From: M2408 sp044348665
Lineage (GTDB): Bacteria > Bacteroidota > Bacteroidia > Flavobacteriales_D > Crocinitomicaceae
DNA length: 8,744 nt
Assembly: GCA_044348665.1 (NCBI GenBank)
Contig: JBIKSI010000139.1
Coordinates: forward strand, 1 to 8,744
Direction of reading: 5' to 3'
Part shown: in pieces, positions 1 through 6,637 of the stretch
Numbering within the stretch: the first letter of the stretch is position 1
Layout: every line of letters starts with the position of its first letter
Notes under the pieces: generated by a model
Database searches by the model: none
What the model saw: only the letters and a program-made list of their open reading frames with translations
Told to the model about the DNA's origin: nothing
Translations under genes and position numbers: made by a program

Positions 1-39
1 CTCCTCGTAAAATGTAGGGCTTACTTTTGAAAATCAAAT

Positions 40-64
40 AAAAAAACCACTAAACACTGGGTTG
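40..64 (-). terminator. possible intrinsic terminator reading leftward
   Basis: Read on the minus strand, AACCCA-loop-TGGTT forms a short stem (one bulged C) followed directly by a run of seven T. It lies about 65 bp beyond the stop codon of the detached uvrC tail at 128 and points the same way, so it may be the original uvrC terminator. A longer AT-rich inverted repeat (37-51 against 105-119, 14 of 15 positions paired) surrounds it and could act in both directions. The stem is short, so the call is tentative. The rest of 1-127 shows no gene. A plus-strand frame ends at 28-30 but is too short to judge. Confidence 0.3.
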
Positions 65-127
65 TAGGTTGAAAAATCCCCGATTCTAATTTTTATCGGA
101 CACTAGTGATTTTTTTATTTAAATTTA

Positions 128-262
128 TTATTTCTGTAGAAAATATTTCAGCACAATTTTCGCCTTTGCTTGTCCAATAATTGCTGCTAAGGATTCTAAA
201 TCAGCACTTTTAATTTTTGACAACGTTTTAAATTGTTTCATTAGCAATTCAATTTTTTTTGA
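128..262 (-). pseudogene. detached 3' remnant of uvrC (C-terminal helix-hairpin-helix only)
   Basis: On the minus strand this stretch encodes about 44 residues and a stop (TAA at 128-130) that match the end of the UvrC encoded at 1627-3423. Over the final 40 residues 33 are identical, and at the DNA level 107 of 123 bases match with no gap (128-250 against 1627-1749), including a 38-bp identical run (204-241). The part retained is the end of the first and the whole second C-terminal helix-hairpin-helix. There is no start codon, nuclease domain or upstream gene body, so it is not functional alone. No frameshift or premature stop is present and five of the twelve differing codons are synonymous. 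This suggests the copy diverged as the end of a working uvrC, in this or another genome, before it was detached. Its truncated 5' edge abuts the repeats upstream of the ATPase gene. Confidence 0.85.
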
Positions 263-273
263 GGTTTATACTT

Positions 274-353
274 ATAACGTTAAGTGATTGTATTTACTAA
301 AAAGCATAACTTTTAGTGATTAAAAATACTAAAAAACATAACTTTTAGTGAAA
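274..353 (+). repeat. three 32-bp iteron-like direct repeats upstream of the ATPase gene
   Basis: The motif ATAACTTTTAGTGA recurs starting at 274 (two substitutions), 306 and 338, with an exact period of 32 bp, close to three helical turns. Units 1 and 2 also share the segment ACTAAAAA (296-303 and 328-335), which faces TTTTAGT of the next unit as a 7-bp inverted repeat (ACTAAAA...TTTTAGT). The array is therefore both tandem and palindromic. The last unit overlaps the expected -33 region of the ATPase promoter, so binding there would be expected to affect ATPase transcription. Positions 271-319 reappear almost unchanged after the gene (1517-1565, 45 of 49 bases). Confidence 0.8.
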
Positions 354-377
354 ATTAAAATAATATTTATACCTTTG
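343..377 (+). promoter_or_regulatory. predicted promoter of the ATPase gene
   Basis: TACCTTTG at 370-377 is a full match to the Bacteroidota -7 consensus TAnnTTTG. A weak -33 counterpart (TTTTAGTG, 343-350) lies at the right distance and is part of the third 32-bp repeat. Transcription would begin a few bases after 377, giving a leader of roughly ten bases or less before the ATG at 392. Confidence 0.55.
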
Positions 378-391
378 TGAAAATTAATCGT

Positions 392-1513
392 ATGTATTCC
401 AGAACAATAAGCTCTAAAATTAAGAAAAGAATATTTAAAGGAAAAGCCATTATGCTTATTGGTCCAAGGCAAGTTGGAAAAACGACCTTAATAAATGAAG
501 TTTTAAAAGGCAAAGATTATCTTTTTTTAGATGGAGATGATCCAAGTGTAAGACAATTGTTAACTGAACCAAATACCGAACAAATTAGGCAAATTATAGG
601 AAAATATAAAATTGTTTTTGTTGATGAAGCACAAAGAATAAAAGGAATTGGACTAACACTTAAAATTGTAACAGATCAATTTAAAGATGTACAACTTTTT
701 ATTAGTGGCTCGTCATCATTTGATTTATCAAGCGAATTTAATGAACCTTTGACAGGCAGAAAATGGGAGTTTACACTTTTCCCGATAAGTTGGGAAGAAT
801 ATGAAGACAAAGTAGGTTATTTGAAAGCGGAACAACAACTTGAAAATAGATTGTTATTTGGTTTTTACCCTGATGTTTTAAATCATCCAAGTGATGAAAA
901 AGAAACATTAAAAACATTGGTAAACAGTTATTTGTATAAAGATATTTTTTCATTTTCTGGTATAAGAAAACCCGAAATAATTGAAAAATTGTTAAAAGCT
1001 TTAGCACTTCAAGTTGGGCATGAAGTGAATTACAATGAACTCGCTCAAACAATTGGCGTTGATAAAAATACCATTTCAAAATATATTGATATTCTTGAAA
1101 AAGGATTTGTAATTTTCAAATTGAATAGCTTTAGTTCCAACAAAAGTGACGAAATTAAAACCAACAAAAAGATATATTTTTATGATAATGGAGTTCGAAA
1201 TTTATTAATTGGTAATTTTACTCCACTTGAATTTAGAACAGACAAAGGTGCTCTTTGGGAAAATTTTTTAGTTTCAGAAAGACTTAAACAAAACAACTAC
1301 CACAATGATTTTGCGAAAATTTATTTTTGGAGAACAAAACAACAACAAGAAGTTGATTTAGTGGAAGAATATGAAACAAAAATTGCTGGATTTGAATTCA
1401 AATGGAAGGCAAAAAATAATGTTAGACTACCAAAAACTTTCGTCAATCAATACAATGCGAGTGAGAAAGTAATAGATAGAACAAATTTTAGGGAGTTTGT
1501 GAGAAAAATTTAA
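392..1513 (+). CDS. AAA+ ATPase with winged helix and DUF4143 (PD-(D/E)XK-like) C-terminus
   Basis: The 373-residue protein has the layout of the AAA_14/DUF4143 family. Counting from the ATG at 392, a P-loop is seen as GPRQVGKT (24-31), Walker B as IVFVDEAQ (D78, E79), and a sensor-1-like strand as LFISGSSS (103-108). A winged helix-turn-helix follows (about 211-245, containing ELAQTIGVDKNTISKYIDIL). The C-terminal domain has E290 in WENF, D322 in EVDL and E335-x-K337 in FEFKWK, which together fit an intact PD-(D/E)XK active site. No signal peptide or membrane segment is seen, so it should be cytosolic. A GTG at 377 would add five residues but overlaps the promoter motif, so the ATG was chosen. 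The gene looks more AT-rich than uvrC. It stands alone between two sets of 32-bp repeats and two uvrC tails. The family is widespread and often horizontally moved, and its cellular role is poorly defined. DNA binding or cleavage is an inference from the domains. Confidence 0.88.
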   Translation: MYSRTISSKIKKRIFKGKAIMLIGPRQVGKTTLINEVLKGKDYLFLDGDDPSVRQLLTEPNTEQIRQIIGKYKIVFVDEAQRIKGIGLTLKIVTDQFKDVQLFISGSSSFDLSSEFNEPLTGRKWEFTLFPISWEEYEDKVGYLKAEQQLENRLLFGFYPDVLNHPSDEKETLKTLVNSYLYKDIFSFSGIRKPEIIEKLLKALALQVGHEVNYNELAQTIGVDKNTISKYIDILEKGFVIFKLNSFSSNKSDEIKTNKKIYFYDNGVRNLLIGNFTPLEFRTDKGALWENFLVSERLKQNNYHNDFAKIYFWRTKQQQEVDLVEEYETKIAGFEFKWKAKNNVRLPKTFVNQYNASEKVIDRTNFREFVRKI

Positions 1514-1519
1514 TTGCTT

Positions 1520-1567
1520 ATAACTTTAAGTGATTGTATTCACTAAAAAGTATAACTTTTGGTGAAA
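1520..1567 (+). repeat. two 32-bp iteron-like repeats downstream of the ATPase gene
   Basis: The same unit seen upstream recurs starting at 1520 and 1552, again exactly 32 bp apart. The block 1517-1565 matches 271-319 at 45 of 49 bases. The junction here is the cleanest palindrome of the set: AAAAGT-ATA-ACTTTT (1546-1560), inside CACTAAAA...TTTTGGTG (1541-1564). It begins seven bases after the ATPase stop codon. It could be the second border of a mobile cassette, a protein-binding site, or a weak terminator between the converging ATPase and uvrC genes. The remaining 1568-1626 shows nothing recognisable. Confidence 0.78.
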
Positions 1568-1626
1568 ACAGTATTGAAAATGGTACTAAAGTAGTAGTCA
1601 ACTGGAACATTTGTACTAAATTGATA

Positions 1627-1761
1627 TTATTTATCTTTAAAATACTCCACCACAATTTTCGCCTTCGCTTGTCCAATAATTACTGCCAAAGATTCAAAAT
1701 CCGCACTTTTAATTTTTGACAACGTTTTAAATTGTTTCATCATTAATTCAAAAGTTTTTGG
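1627..1761 (-). repeat. uvrC 3' end, second member of the direct-repeat pair
   Basis: This is the end of the intact uvrC (residues about 555-598) and the partner of the detached copy at 128-262. Both copies lie on the minus strand. Homologous exchange between them would remove about 1.5 kb carrying the ATPase gene and its repeats and would leave one complete uvrC. Confidence 0.85.
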
Positions 1762-3423
1762 TCCAATTCCCGGGATTTGCGTTAATTCGGAAGTAAACGC
1801 ACCCTTACTTCTTCTGTCACGGTGATGCGTAATTCCGAAACGATGCGCCTCATTTCGCATGTGTTGGATGACTTTCAAAGATTCAGAACGTTTGTCCAAA
1901 TAAATCGGAATGGAATCTCCAGGGAAAAAGATTTCCTCCAAACGTTTTGCGATTCCAATAATGGCAATCTTTCCCCGTAAACCAATATTATCCAAGGCGG
2001 TTAACGCCGAACTCAACTGCCCTTTTCCTCCATCAATCACAATGAGTTGTGGTAAGGATTGATTTTCGGCCACCAATCTTGAGTAACGACGAGTAATTAC
2101 TTCTTCCATCGAAGCGAAATCATCTGGTCCAACAACGGTTTTGATGTTGAAATGGCGGTAATCATTTTTGCTTGGTTTGCCGTTTTTAAACACCACACAA
2201 GCTGAAACTGGATTCGTCCCTTGAATGTTGGAATTATCAAAACATTCGATATGTATCGGTAAATCTTTCAAGCGCAAATCGTTTTTCAATTGCGTTAAGA
2301 TCCGTTCCGTGCTTGCCTCTGGATTTTTGATTTTTTCGTTTTTGTATTTTTCCAAACGGTAATAAACGGCATTGCGATGCGAAAGTTCCAGCAAGTGTTT
2401 TTTGTCACCGATTTGTGGAATTGTAAACTTCAAATCTGGATGTTTAAATTCAGGGATTTCTTCCACCAAAATTTCTTTCGAAGTGCTCTGAAAACGTTCC
2501 CGCATTTCCAACAAAGCATAGGACAAAATTTCAGTTTTCGACTCATTTAATTTTTTCGATAATTCGGAAGTCATACCGTGAATAATTGAACCATTTTTGA
2601 TGACCAGATAATTTACAAATGCATTTTTCTCATCATCCACAATTGTGATGACATCTACTTCGTGAATTGTAGGCGAAACAATCGTCGATTTTGACTGGTA
2701 ATTCTCCAAGGAAAGTAATTTCTCTTTTAAGAGTTGAGCTTCTTCAAATTCATAATTTTCCGCAAGAATCAACATTTTTTTACGAATATAATCGGTTACA
2801 AACTTAATATTCCCTTTTAAAATGGATTCTATTTGCTGAAAATATTCTGCGTATTCGTCCTCACTTTGTTTACCAACACAAGGAGCTTTGCAGTTTCCAA
2901 TGTGGTACTCAAGGCAGACTTTGTAGTTAGAATTTTCAATTTTTTTTGCGCTTAAATCTAAATTACAGTCACGCAAGGGAAACAATTCTCGAAACAATTG
3001 CAAGAGCGTATGCATTACTTTTCCATTCGGATAAGGACCAAAATATTTCGAACCATCTTTGATAATTCTTCGAGTTGAAAAAACCCTTGGAAAAGCCTCT
3101 TTTTTGACACAAATCCACGGGTAAGTTTTATCGTCTTTTAGAAGAATATTGTAGCGCGGTTTGTATTTTTTTATGAGATTATTTTCCAATAAAAGGGCAT
3201 CCAATTCACTTGCAACAACAATGTATTTGATGTCTACAATTTTTCGAACTAAAATATTGGTTTTGCCGTCTTCGTGAATTTTTGCAAAATAGGAAGAAAC
3301 TCTTTTTTTGAGGTTTTTCGCCTTTCCCACATAAATTATTTCTTCGTTTTTATCAAAGTACTGATAAACACCAGGGCTATCTGGAAGCGTTTTTAGTTTT
3401 ATATTGAGTTCCTCTTTTGTCAT
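1627..3423 (-). CDS. uvrC: UvrABC system protein C (excinuclease subunit)
   Basis: UvrC makes both incisions around a DNA lesion in nucleotide excision repair after UvrA/UvrB recognition. At 598 residues it has the usual full length. The N-terminal GIY-YIG nuclease shows GVY (18-20), YVG (31-33), R41 and E80 for the first incision. Cysteines C153, C170, C178 and C182 match the spacing of the 4Fe-4S cluster described for UvrC. A UVR motif for UvrB binding covers about 205-240. The RNase H-like nuclease for the second incision shows D396 in ECFDNS, D464 in VIDGGKGQ and a histidine in EAHRFG (H527). Two helix-hairpin-helix motifs end the protein (PGIGPKTFELM and about 572-595). The gene is divergent from uvrD and converges on the ATPase gene. 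Its last 45 codons exist twice in the window, so its present 3' end may have come with the neighbouring cassette. All catalytic residues seen are intact. Confidence 0.97.
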   Translation of the reverse strand: MTKEELNIKLKTLPDSPGVYQYFDKNEEIIYVGKAKNLKKRVSSYFAKIHEDGKTNILVRKIVDIKYIVVASELDALLLENNLIKKYKPRYNILLKDDKTYPWICVKKEAFPRVFSTRRIIKDGSKYFGPYPNGKVMHTLLQLFRELFPLRDCNLDLSAKKIENSNYKVCLEYHIGNCKAPCVGKQSEDEYAEYFQQIESILKGNIKFVTDYIRKKMLILAENYEFEEAQLLKEKLLSLENYQSKSTIVSPTIHEVDVITIVDDEKNAFVNYLVIKNGSIIHGMTSELSKKLNESKTEILSYALLEMRERFQSTSKEILVEEIPEFKHPDLKFTIPQIGDKKHLLELSHRNAVYYRLEKYKNEKIKNPEASTERILTQLKNDLRLKDLPIHIECFDNSNIQGTNPVSACVVFKNGKPSKNDYRHFNIKTVVGPDDFASMEEVITRRYSRLVAENQSLPQLIVIDGGKGQLSSALTALDNIGLRGKIAIIGIAKRLEEIFFPGDSIPIYLDKRSESLKVIQHMRNEAHRFGITHHRDRRSKGAFTSELTQIPGIGPKTFELMMKQFKTLSKIKSADFESLAVIIGQAKAKIVVEYFKDK

Positions 3424-3432
3424 GAATTAGTA

Positions 3433-3440
3433 CAAAATTA
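3433..3440 (-). promoter_or_regulatory. possible -7 promoter element of uvrC
   Basis: On the minus strand TAATTTTG matches TAnnTTTG and ends ten bases before the uvrC ATG, implying a leader of only a few bases. No good -33 TTTG is seen at the expected distance, so confidence is modest. The 169-bp divergent region 3424-3592 must hold the control sites of both uvrC and uvrD. Confidence 0.35.
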
Positions 3441-3579
3441 ACAAAGTATCTGAATGTAGATTTGATTGTTTCTTTGTTTATTATCATTTGTGTGCTTAAG
3501 TTAAAATTTTCAAGAGAAATTATTTTTCCACAACTTTCATTTTCCTCAAAATTTTCCAAAATAAAAAAGCAAAAAGTAT

Positions 3580-3587
3580 TACCTTTG
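3580..3587 (+). promoter_or_regulatory. predicted -7 promoter element of uvrD
   Basis: TACCTTTG fully matches the Bacteroidota -7 consensus and is the same octamer found before the ATPase gene. Only five bases separate it from the ATG at 3593, so the transcript is predicted to be leaderless or nearly so. A convincing -33 element is not visible. Confidence 0.5.
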
Positions 3588-3592
3588 TATCT

Positions 3593-5875
3593 ATGGATTA
3601 TTTAGATGGATTAAACGCTAGTCAGCGAGAGGCGGTTGAAAATATTGAGGGCCCAATGATGGTAATTGCTGGTGCTGGCTCTGGAAAAACGCGTGTACTT
3701 ACATTTCGTATTGCTCACATGATTAATCGTGGAATAGATCCATTTAACATTTTAGCTTTGACTTTTACCAACAAGGCAGCAAAGGAAATGAATGAGCGTA
3801 TCCATACGATTGTTGGAAATTCTGAATCGAAAAACTTAACAATGGGTACTTTTCACTCAGTTTTTTCAAGAATTTTACGCTACAATGCCGAACGAATTGG
3901 TTATCCAATCAACTTCACAATCTACGATACACAAGATTCCAAAAGTTTGATGAAAGACATCATTAAGGAATTAAACTTAGACGATAAAACCTACAAACCA
4001 AGCATGGTTTTGGGAAGAATTTCTTCTGCAAAAAATAGTTTGATTTCTGCCGAAGCTTATGCCGAGAATCCTGAAATTCAAACGGAAGACCATCAAAGTA
4101 GAAGACCAGAAATCGCACGATTATACAAGACTTATGTTAATCGTTGTCAAAAAGCTGGCGCCATGGATTTTGATGATTTGTTGTTTCAAACAAACGTGTT
4201 GTTAAGAGATCATCCAGATGTTTTACAACATTATCAGCACAAATTTAAATACATTTTGGTAGATGAGTACCAAGATACAAATTACGCTCAATACTTGATT
4301 GTTAAGAAATTAGCTGCGGTGTACGAAAATATTTGTGTAGTAGGTGATGATGCACAAAGTATTTATTCTTTCCGTGGTGCAAATATTCAAAACATTTTAA
4401 ATTTCAAAAAAGATTACCCTGATTTTAAGTTATTTAAACTCGAACAAAATTATCGAAGTACTAAAAATATTGTTGATGCGGCAAATTCTGTAATTGCGCG
4501 AAATCAAGATCAAATCAAAAAAGATGTTTGGACAGATAATGAGACTGGAAAAGCAATTACGGTTTTGCGTGCTTTGACTGACAATGAAGAAGGAAGACTT
4601 ATTACCAACAAAATTTACGATTTAAAGCAAAACGAAGGTTTAGATTTTAAAGATTTTGCGATTTTATACCGCACCAACAAACAATCTCGTGCTTTTGAGG
4701 AATCTTTGCGAAAATTAAATATGCCGTATAAAATTTACGGAGGAATTTCATTTTACCAACGCAAAGAGATCAAAGATTTATTGTCTTATTTCCGTTTGGC
4801 GGCAAATCCAAAGGACGAAGAAGCATTGAAGCGTGTGATTAATTATCCACGAAGAGGTATTGGGAAAACGAGTATTGAAAACATCATCATTGCGGCAAAT
4901 CAATACGGTGTAAGTATGTGGGATGTCTGTTCAAATTTTGCACAATATCCTGTTTCACTTAATAATCCTACGAAGCAGAAGATAACAGAATTTGCCACTA
5001 TGATTCGCAGTTTTGGCGCAGAAATTGACAAAAAACCTGCTTACGAAATGGCCCATAACATTGCTAAACAATCAGGGGTTTTAAAAGATTTATACAGTGA
5101 AAAAGACAAAGGTCCTGAGGAAGTTGAACGTTATCAAAACATTGAAGAGTTATTAAGCGGGGTTCAAGCTTTTTCTGACAATCAAGAGGGAGAAAAGGTG
5201 ATAACGCTCTCCGAATTTATGATGGATGTTGCCTTGTTAACGGATGCAGATAATTCCAAAGACGAAGACAAAAACAAAATTTCGATGATGACGATCCATT
5301 CAAGTAAAGGTTTGGAATTTCCACACGTTTTTTTGGTTGGATTGGAAGAAAATTTGTTTCCATCCCAAATGGTTTTAAACTCCAGAACTGAATTGGAAGA
5401 AGAAAGACGTTTGTTTTATGTTGCATTAACTCGAGCAGAAAAAACTTGTACGATTTCTTATGCAGTATCTCGTTTTGTATGGGGAAATTTACAAAGTTCA
5501 GAGGCAAGTCGCTTTATTAGTGAAATAAATAAAGAATACCTAAATTTTGAAAACGTGCCGCAAGCGAGAGGAGGAAGATCTTTAAGCTCCAATTCAAGTT
5601 TTGAAAAACCACACGTCGGAGGATTAAATCGCGGTTTTGCTGCGCCAAGAAATTTGAGCTCACTTGATTCTTTAAGTTCAAAACCTAGTCAAGGAAAATC
5701 TGAGCATAATTCGGATTTAAAAGTTGGCTATAATGTTAGCCATGAACGATTTGGAAAAGGAAAAATTATCGAAATCACTGGCGCTGGCGACGATAAGAAA
5801 GCAACTATATTTTTCCCGAAGGAAGGAAGTAAAACCTTACTTTTACGTTTTGCAAAGTTGGAGGTGATTGAGTAG
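3593..5875 (+). CDS. uvrD: UvrD/PcrA-type superfamily 1A DNA helicase
   Basis: This ATP-dependent 3'-5' helicase would remove the incised oligonucleotide and UvrC in excision repair, and also act in mismatch repair or at stalled forks and RNA polymerase. All SF1A motifs are visible in the 760 residues: Q motif LNASQREAV (7-15), Walker A AGAGSGKT (26-33), Ib GTFHS, motif II VDEYQDTN (D224, E225), motif III GDDAQSIYSFRGAN (251-264), motif IV EQNYRST (284-290), motif V TIHSSKGLEF (567-576) and motif VI YVALTRAE (609-616). After a low-complexity Ser/Gly/Asn-rich linker (about 655-708), a Tudor-like domain (VGYNVSHERFGKGKI, 711-758) matches the RNA-polymerase-binding end of PcrA/UvrD. The start at 3593 is required because the Q motif begins at residue 7. 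The gene is divergent from uvrC and ends 12 bp from the stop of the LytTR gene. PcrA is an equally valid name. Confidence 0.96.
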   Translation: MDYLDGLNASQREAVENIEGPMMVIAGAGSGKTRVLTFRIAHMINRGIDPFNILALTFTNKAAKEMNERIHTIVGNSESKNLTMGTFHSVFSRILRYNAERIGYPINFTIYDTQDSKSLMKDIIKELNLDDKTYKPSMVLGRISSAKNSLISAEAYAENPEIQTEDHQSRRPEIARLYKTYVNRCQKAGAMDFDDLLFQTNVLLRDHPDVLQHYQHKFKYILVDEYQDTNYAQYLIVKKLAAVYENICVVGDDAQSIYSFRGANIQNILNFKKDYPDFKLFKLEQNYRSTKNIVDAANSVIARNQDQIKKDVWTDNETGKAITVLRALTDNEEGRLITNKIYDLKQNEGLDFKDFAILYRTNKQSRAFEESLRKLNMPYKIYGGISFYQRKEIKDLLSYFRLAANPKDEEALKRVINYPRRGIGKTSIENIIIAANQYGVSMWDVCSNFAQYPVSLNNPTKQKITEFATMIRSFGAEIDKKPAYEMAHNIAKQSGVLKDLYSEKDKGPEEVERYQNIEELLSGVQAFSDNQEGEKVITLSEFMMDVALLTDADNSKDEDKNKISMMTIHSSKGLEFPHVFLVGLEENLFPSQMVLNSRTELEEERRLFYVALTRAEKTCTISYAVSRFVWGNLQSSEASRFISEINKEYLNFENVPQARGGRSLSSNSSFEKPHVGGLNRGFAAPRNLSSLDSLSSKPSQGKSEHNSDLKVGYNVSHERFGKGKIIEITGAGDDKKATIFFPKEGSKTLLLRFAKLEVIE

Positions 5876-5887
5876 TTAATCTTGCGC

Positions 5888-6637
5888 TTATAAACCCAAT
5901 CTTTTCTGTATTTCAGAAGCTTTTTCACTTGAAAATTGCACTTCCAATTTATTGTTCATTTTTAGATGTCCGCCATCTGATTTCACGTATTCGAGAATCG
6001 CATTGATGTTGACAATGAATGATTTGTGACATCTGAAAAGTTGCGCAATGTCTGAACAAACATCCTCAAAATGTTTTAAACCTTTGCTTGAAATAACTTT
6101 TTCACCAGAATTTAAATATATTTCCGTGTATGCTCCATCGGCTTTAAAAAAAGAAATATCGTTTATGTCTAAAAATCGAATGGAACTAACTGTATGAATG
6201 GCGATTTTTCTGTTGATGGAGGAACTTAAATTTGTTTTTAAAACCATTTTTTGTTGCTCGTCAATTTTAGATCGAAGTTTAATAAATCGTTGAACACTAT
6301 TTTGTAATTCATCACCTTCTAATGGTTTTAGCAAATAGTCAATTGCTGATAATTTCAGTGCATTTATGGCATATTGATGGTAGGCGGTTGTAAAAATAAT
6401 AGAGAAATTTACATCTTTTTCATCAAAAAAATCAAGTAATTCTAAGCCACTATGTCCTGGCATTTCTATATCTAAAAACACCAAATCAGGCTTGATTTTA
6501 TGAATTGATTTTATTGCAGTAGGCAAATCAGGACAGCTTTCTACAACTTCTATTTCAGGACAAAATTCTTCAAGCATTCCAAGTAAGAGCGCACGAGCCA
6601 TTTTTTCATCATCAACAATTATCGCTTTGTATTTCAT
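5888..6637 (-). CDS. LytTR-family two-component response regulator
   Basis: This is a 249-residue cytosolic transcription factor activated by phosphotransfer from a LytS-type kinase. The receiver domain (about 1-120) shows the acidic pair D9/D10, phospho-acceptor D56 in FLDIEMPG, a conserved threonine in IFTTAY (82-86) and K104 in LLKP. After a linker, the C-terminal LytTR DNA-binding domain (about 144-249) shows INDISFFKADGAYTEIYL and the typical CHKSFIVN segment (203-210). The ATG overlaps the kinase stop as ATGA (6634-6637), the usual sign of a translationally coupled sensor-regulator operon. The kinase gene is truncated, so this regulator has probably lost both its cognate sensor and the operon promoter. 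It may be silent, expressed from within the kinase remnant, or driven by readthrough from the insertion element. Its own key residues are all intact. Target genes cannot be told from the window. Confidence 0.93.
   Translation of the reverse strand: MKYKAIIVDDEKMARALLLGMLEEFCPEIEVVESCPDLPTAIKSIHKIKPDLVFLDIEMPGHSGLELLDFFDEKDVNFSIIFTTAYHQYAINALKLSAIDYLLKPLEGDELQNSVQRFIKLRSKIDEQQKMVLKTNLSSSINRKIAIHTVSSIRFLDINDISFFKADGAYTEIYLNSGEKVISSKGLKHFEDVCSDIAQLFRCHKSFIVNINAILEYVKSDGGHLKMNNKLEVQFSSEKASEIQKRLGL

Noticed and set aside
274..353. The 32-bp repeats as a CRISPR array
   Set aside because: There are only three units. They are contiguous with no unrelated spacers, a second set lies after the gene, and no cas gene is present.
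377..391. GTG at 377 as the ATPase start
   Set aside because: The G is the last base of the TACCTTTG promoter motif, so this codon would probably lie upstream of the transcript. The ATG at 392 gives the usual N-terminus before the P-loop.
771..1079. Minus-strand ORF inside the ATPase gene
   Set aside because: It is antisense to a well-supported conserved coding region and its peptide shows no recognisable domain.
1534..1719. Plus-strand ORF of 61 codons after the ATPase gene
   Set aside because: It runs through the repeats and then antisense into the uvrC end. The peptide has no recognisable features.
3377..3559. Minus-strand ORF of 60 codons overlapping the uvrC start
   Set aside because: It overlaps the uvrC N-terminus in another frame and covers the uvrC promoter region. 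No domain or conserved signal is seen.
5217..5507. Minus-strand ORF inside uvrD
   Set aside because: It is antisense to helicase motifs V and VI, which explain the open frame.
5728..5928. Minus-strand ORF spanning the uvrD and regulator ends
   Set aside because: It is antisense to the helicase Tudor-like domain and overlaps the regulator end in another frame. No domain is seen.
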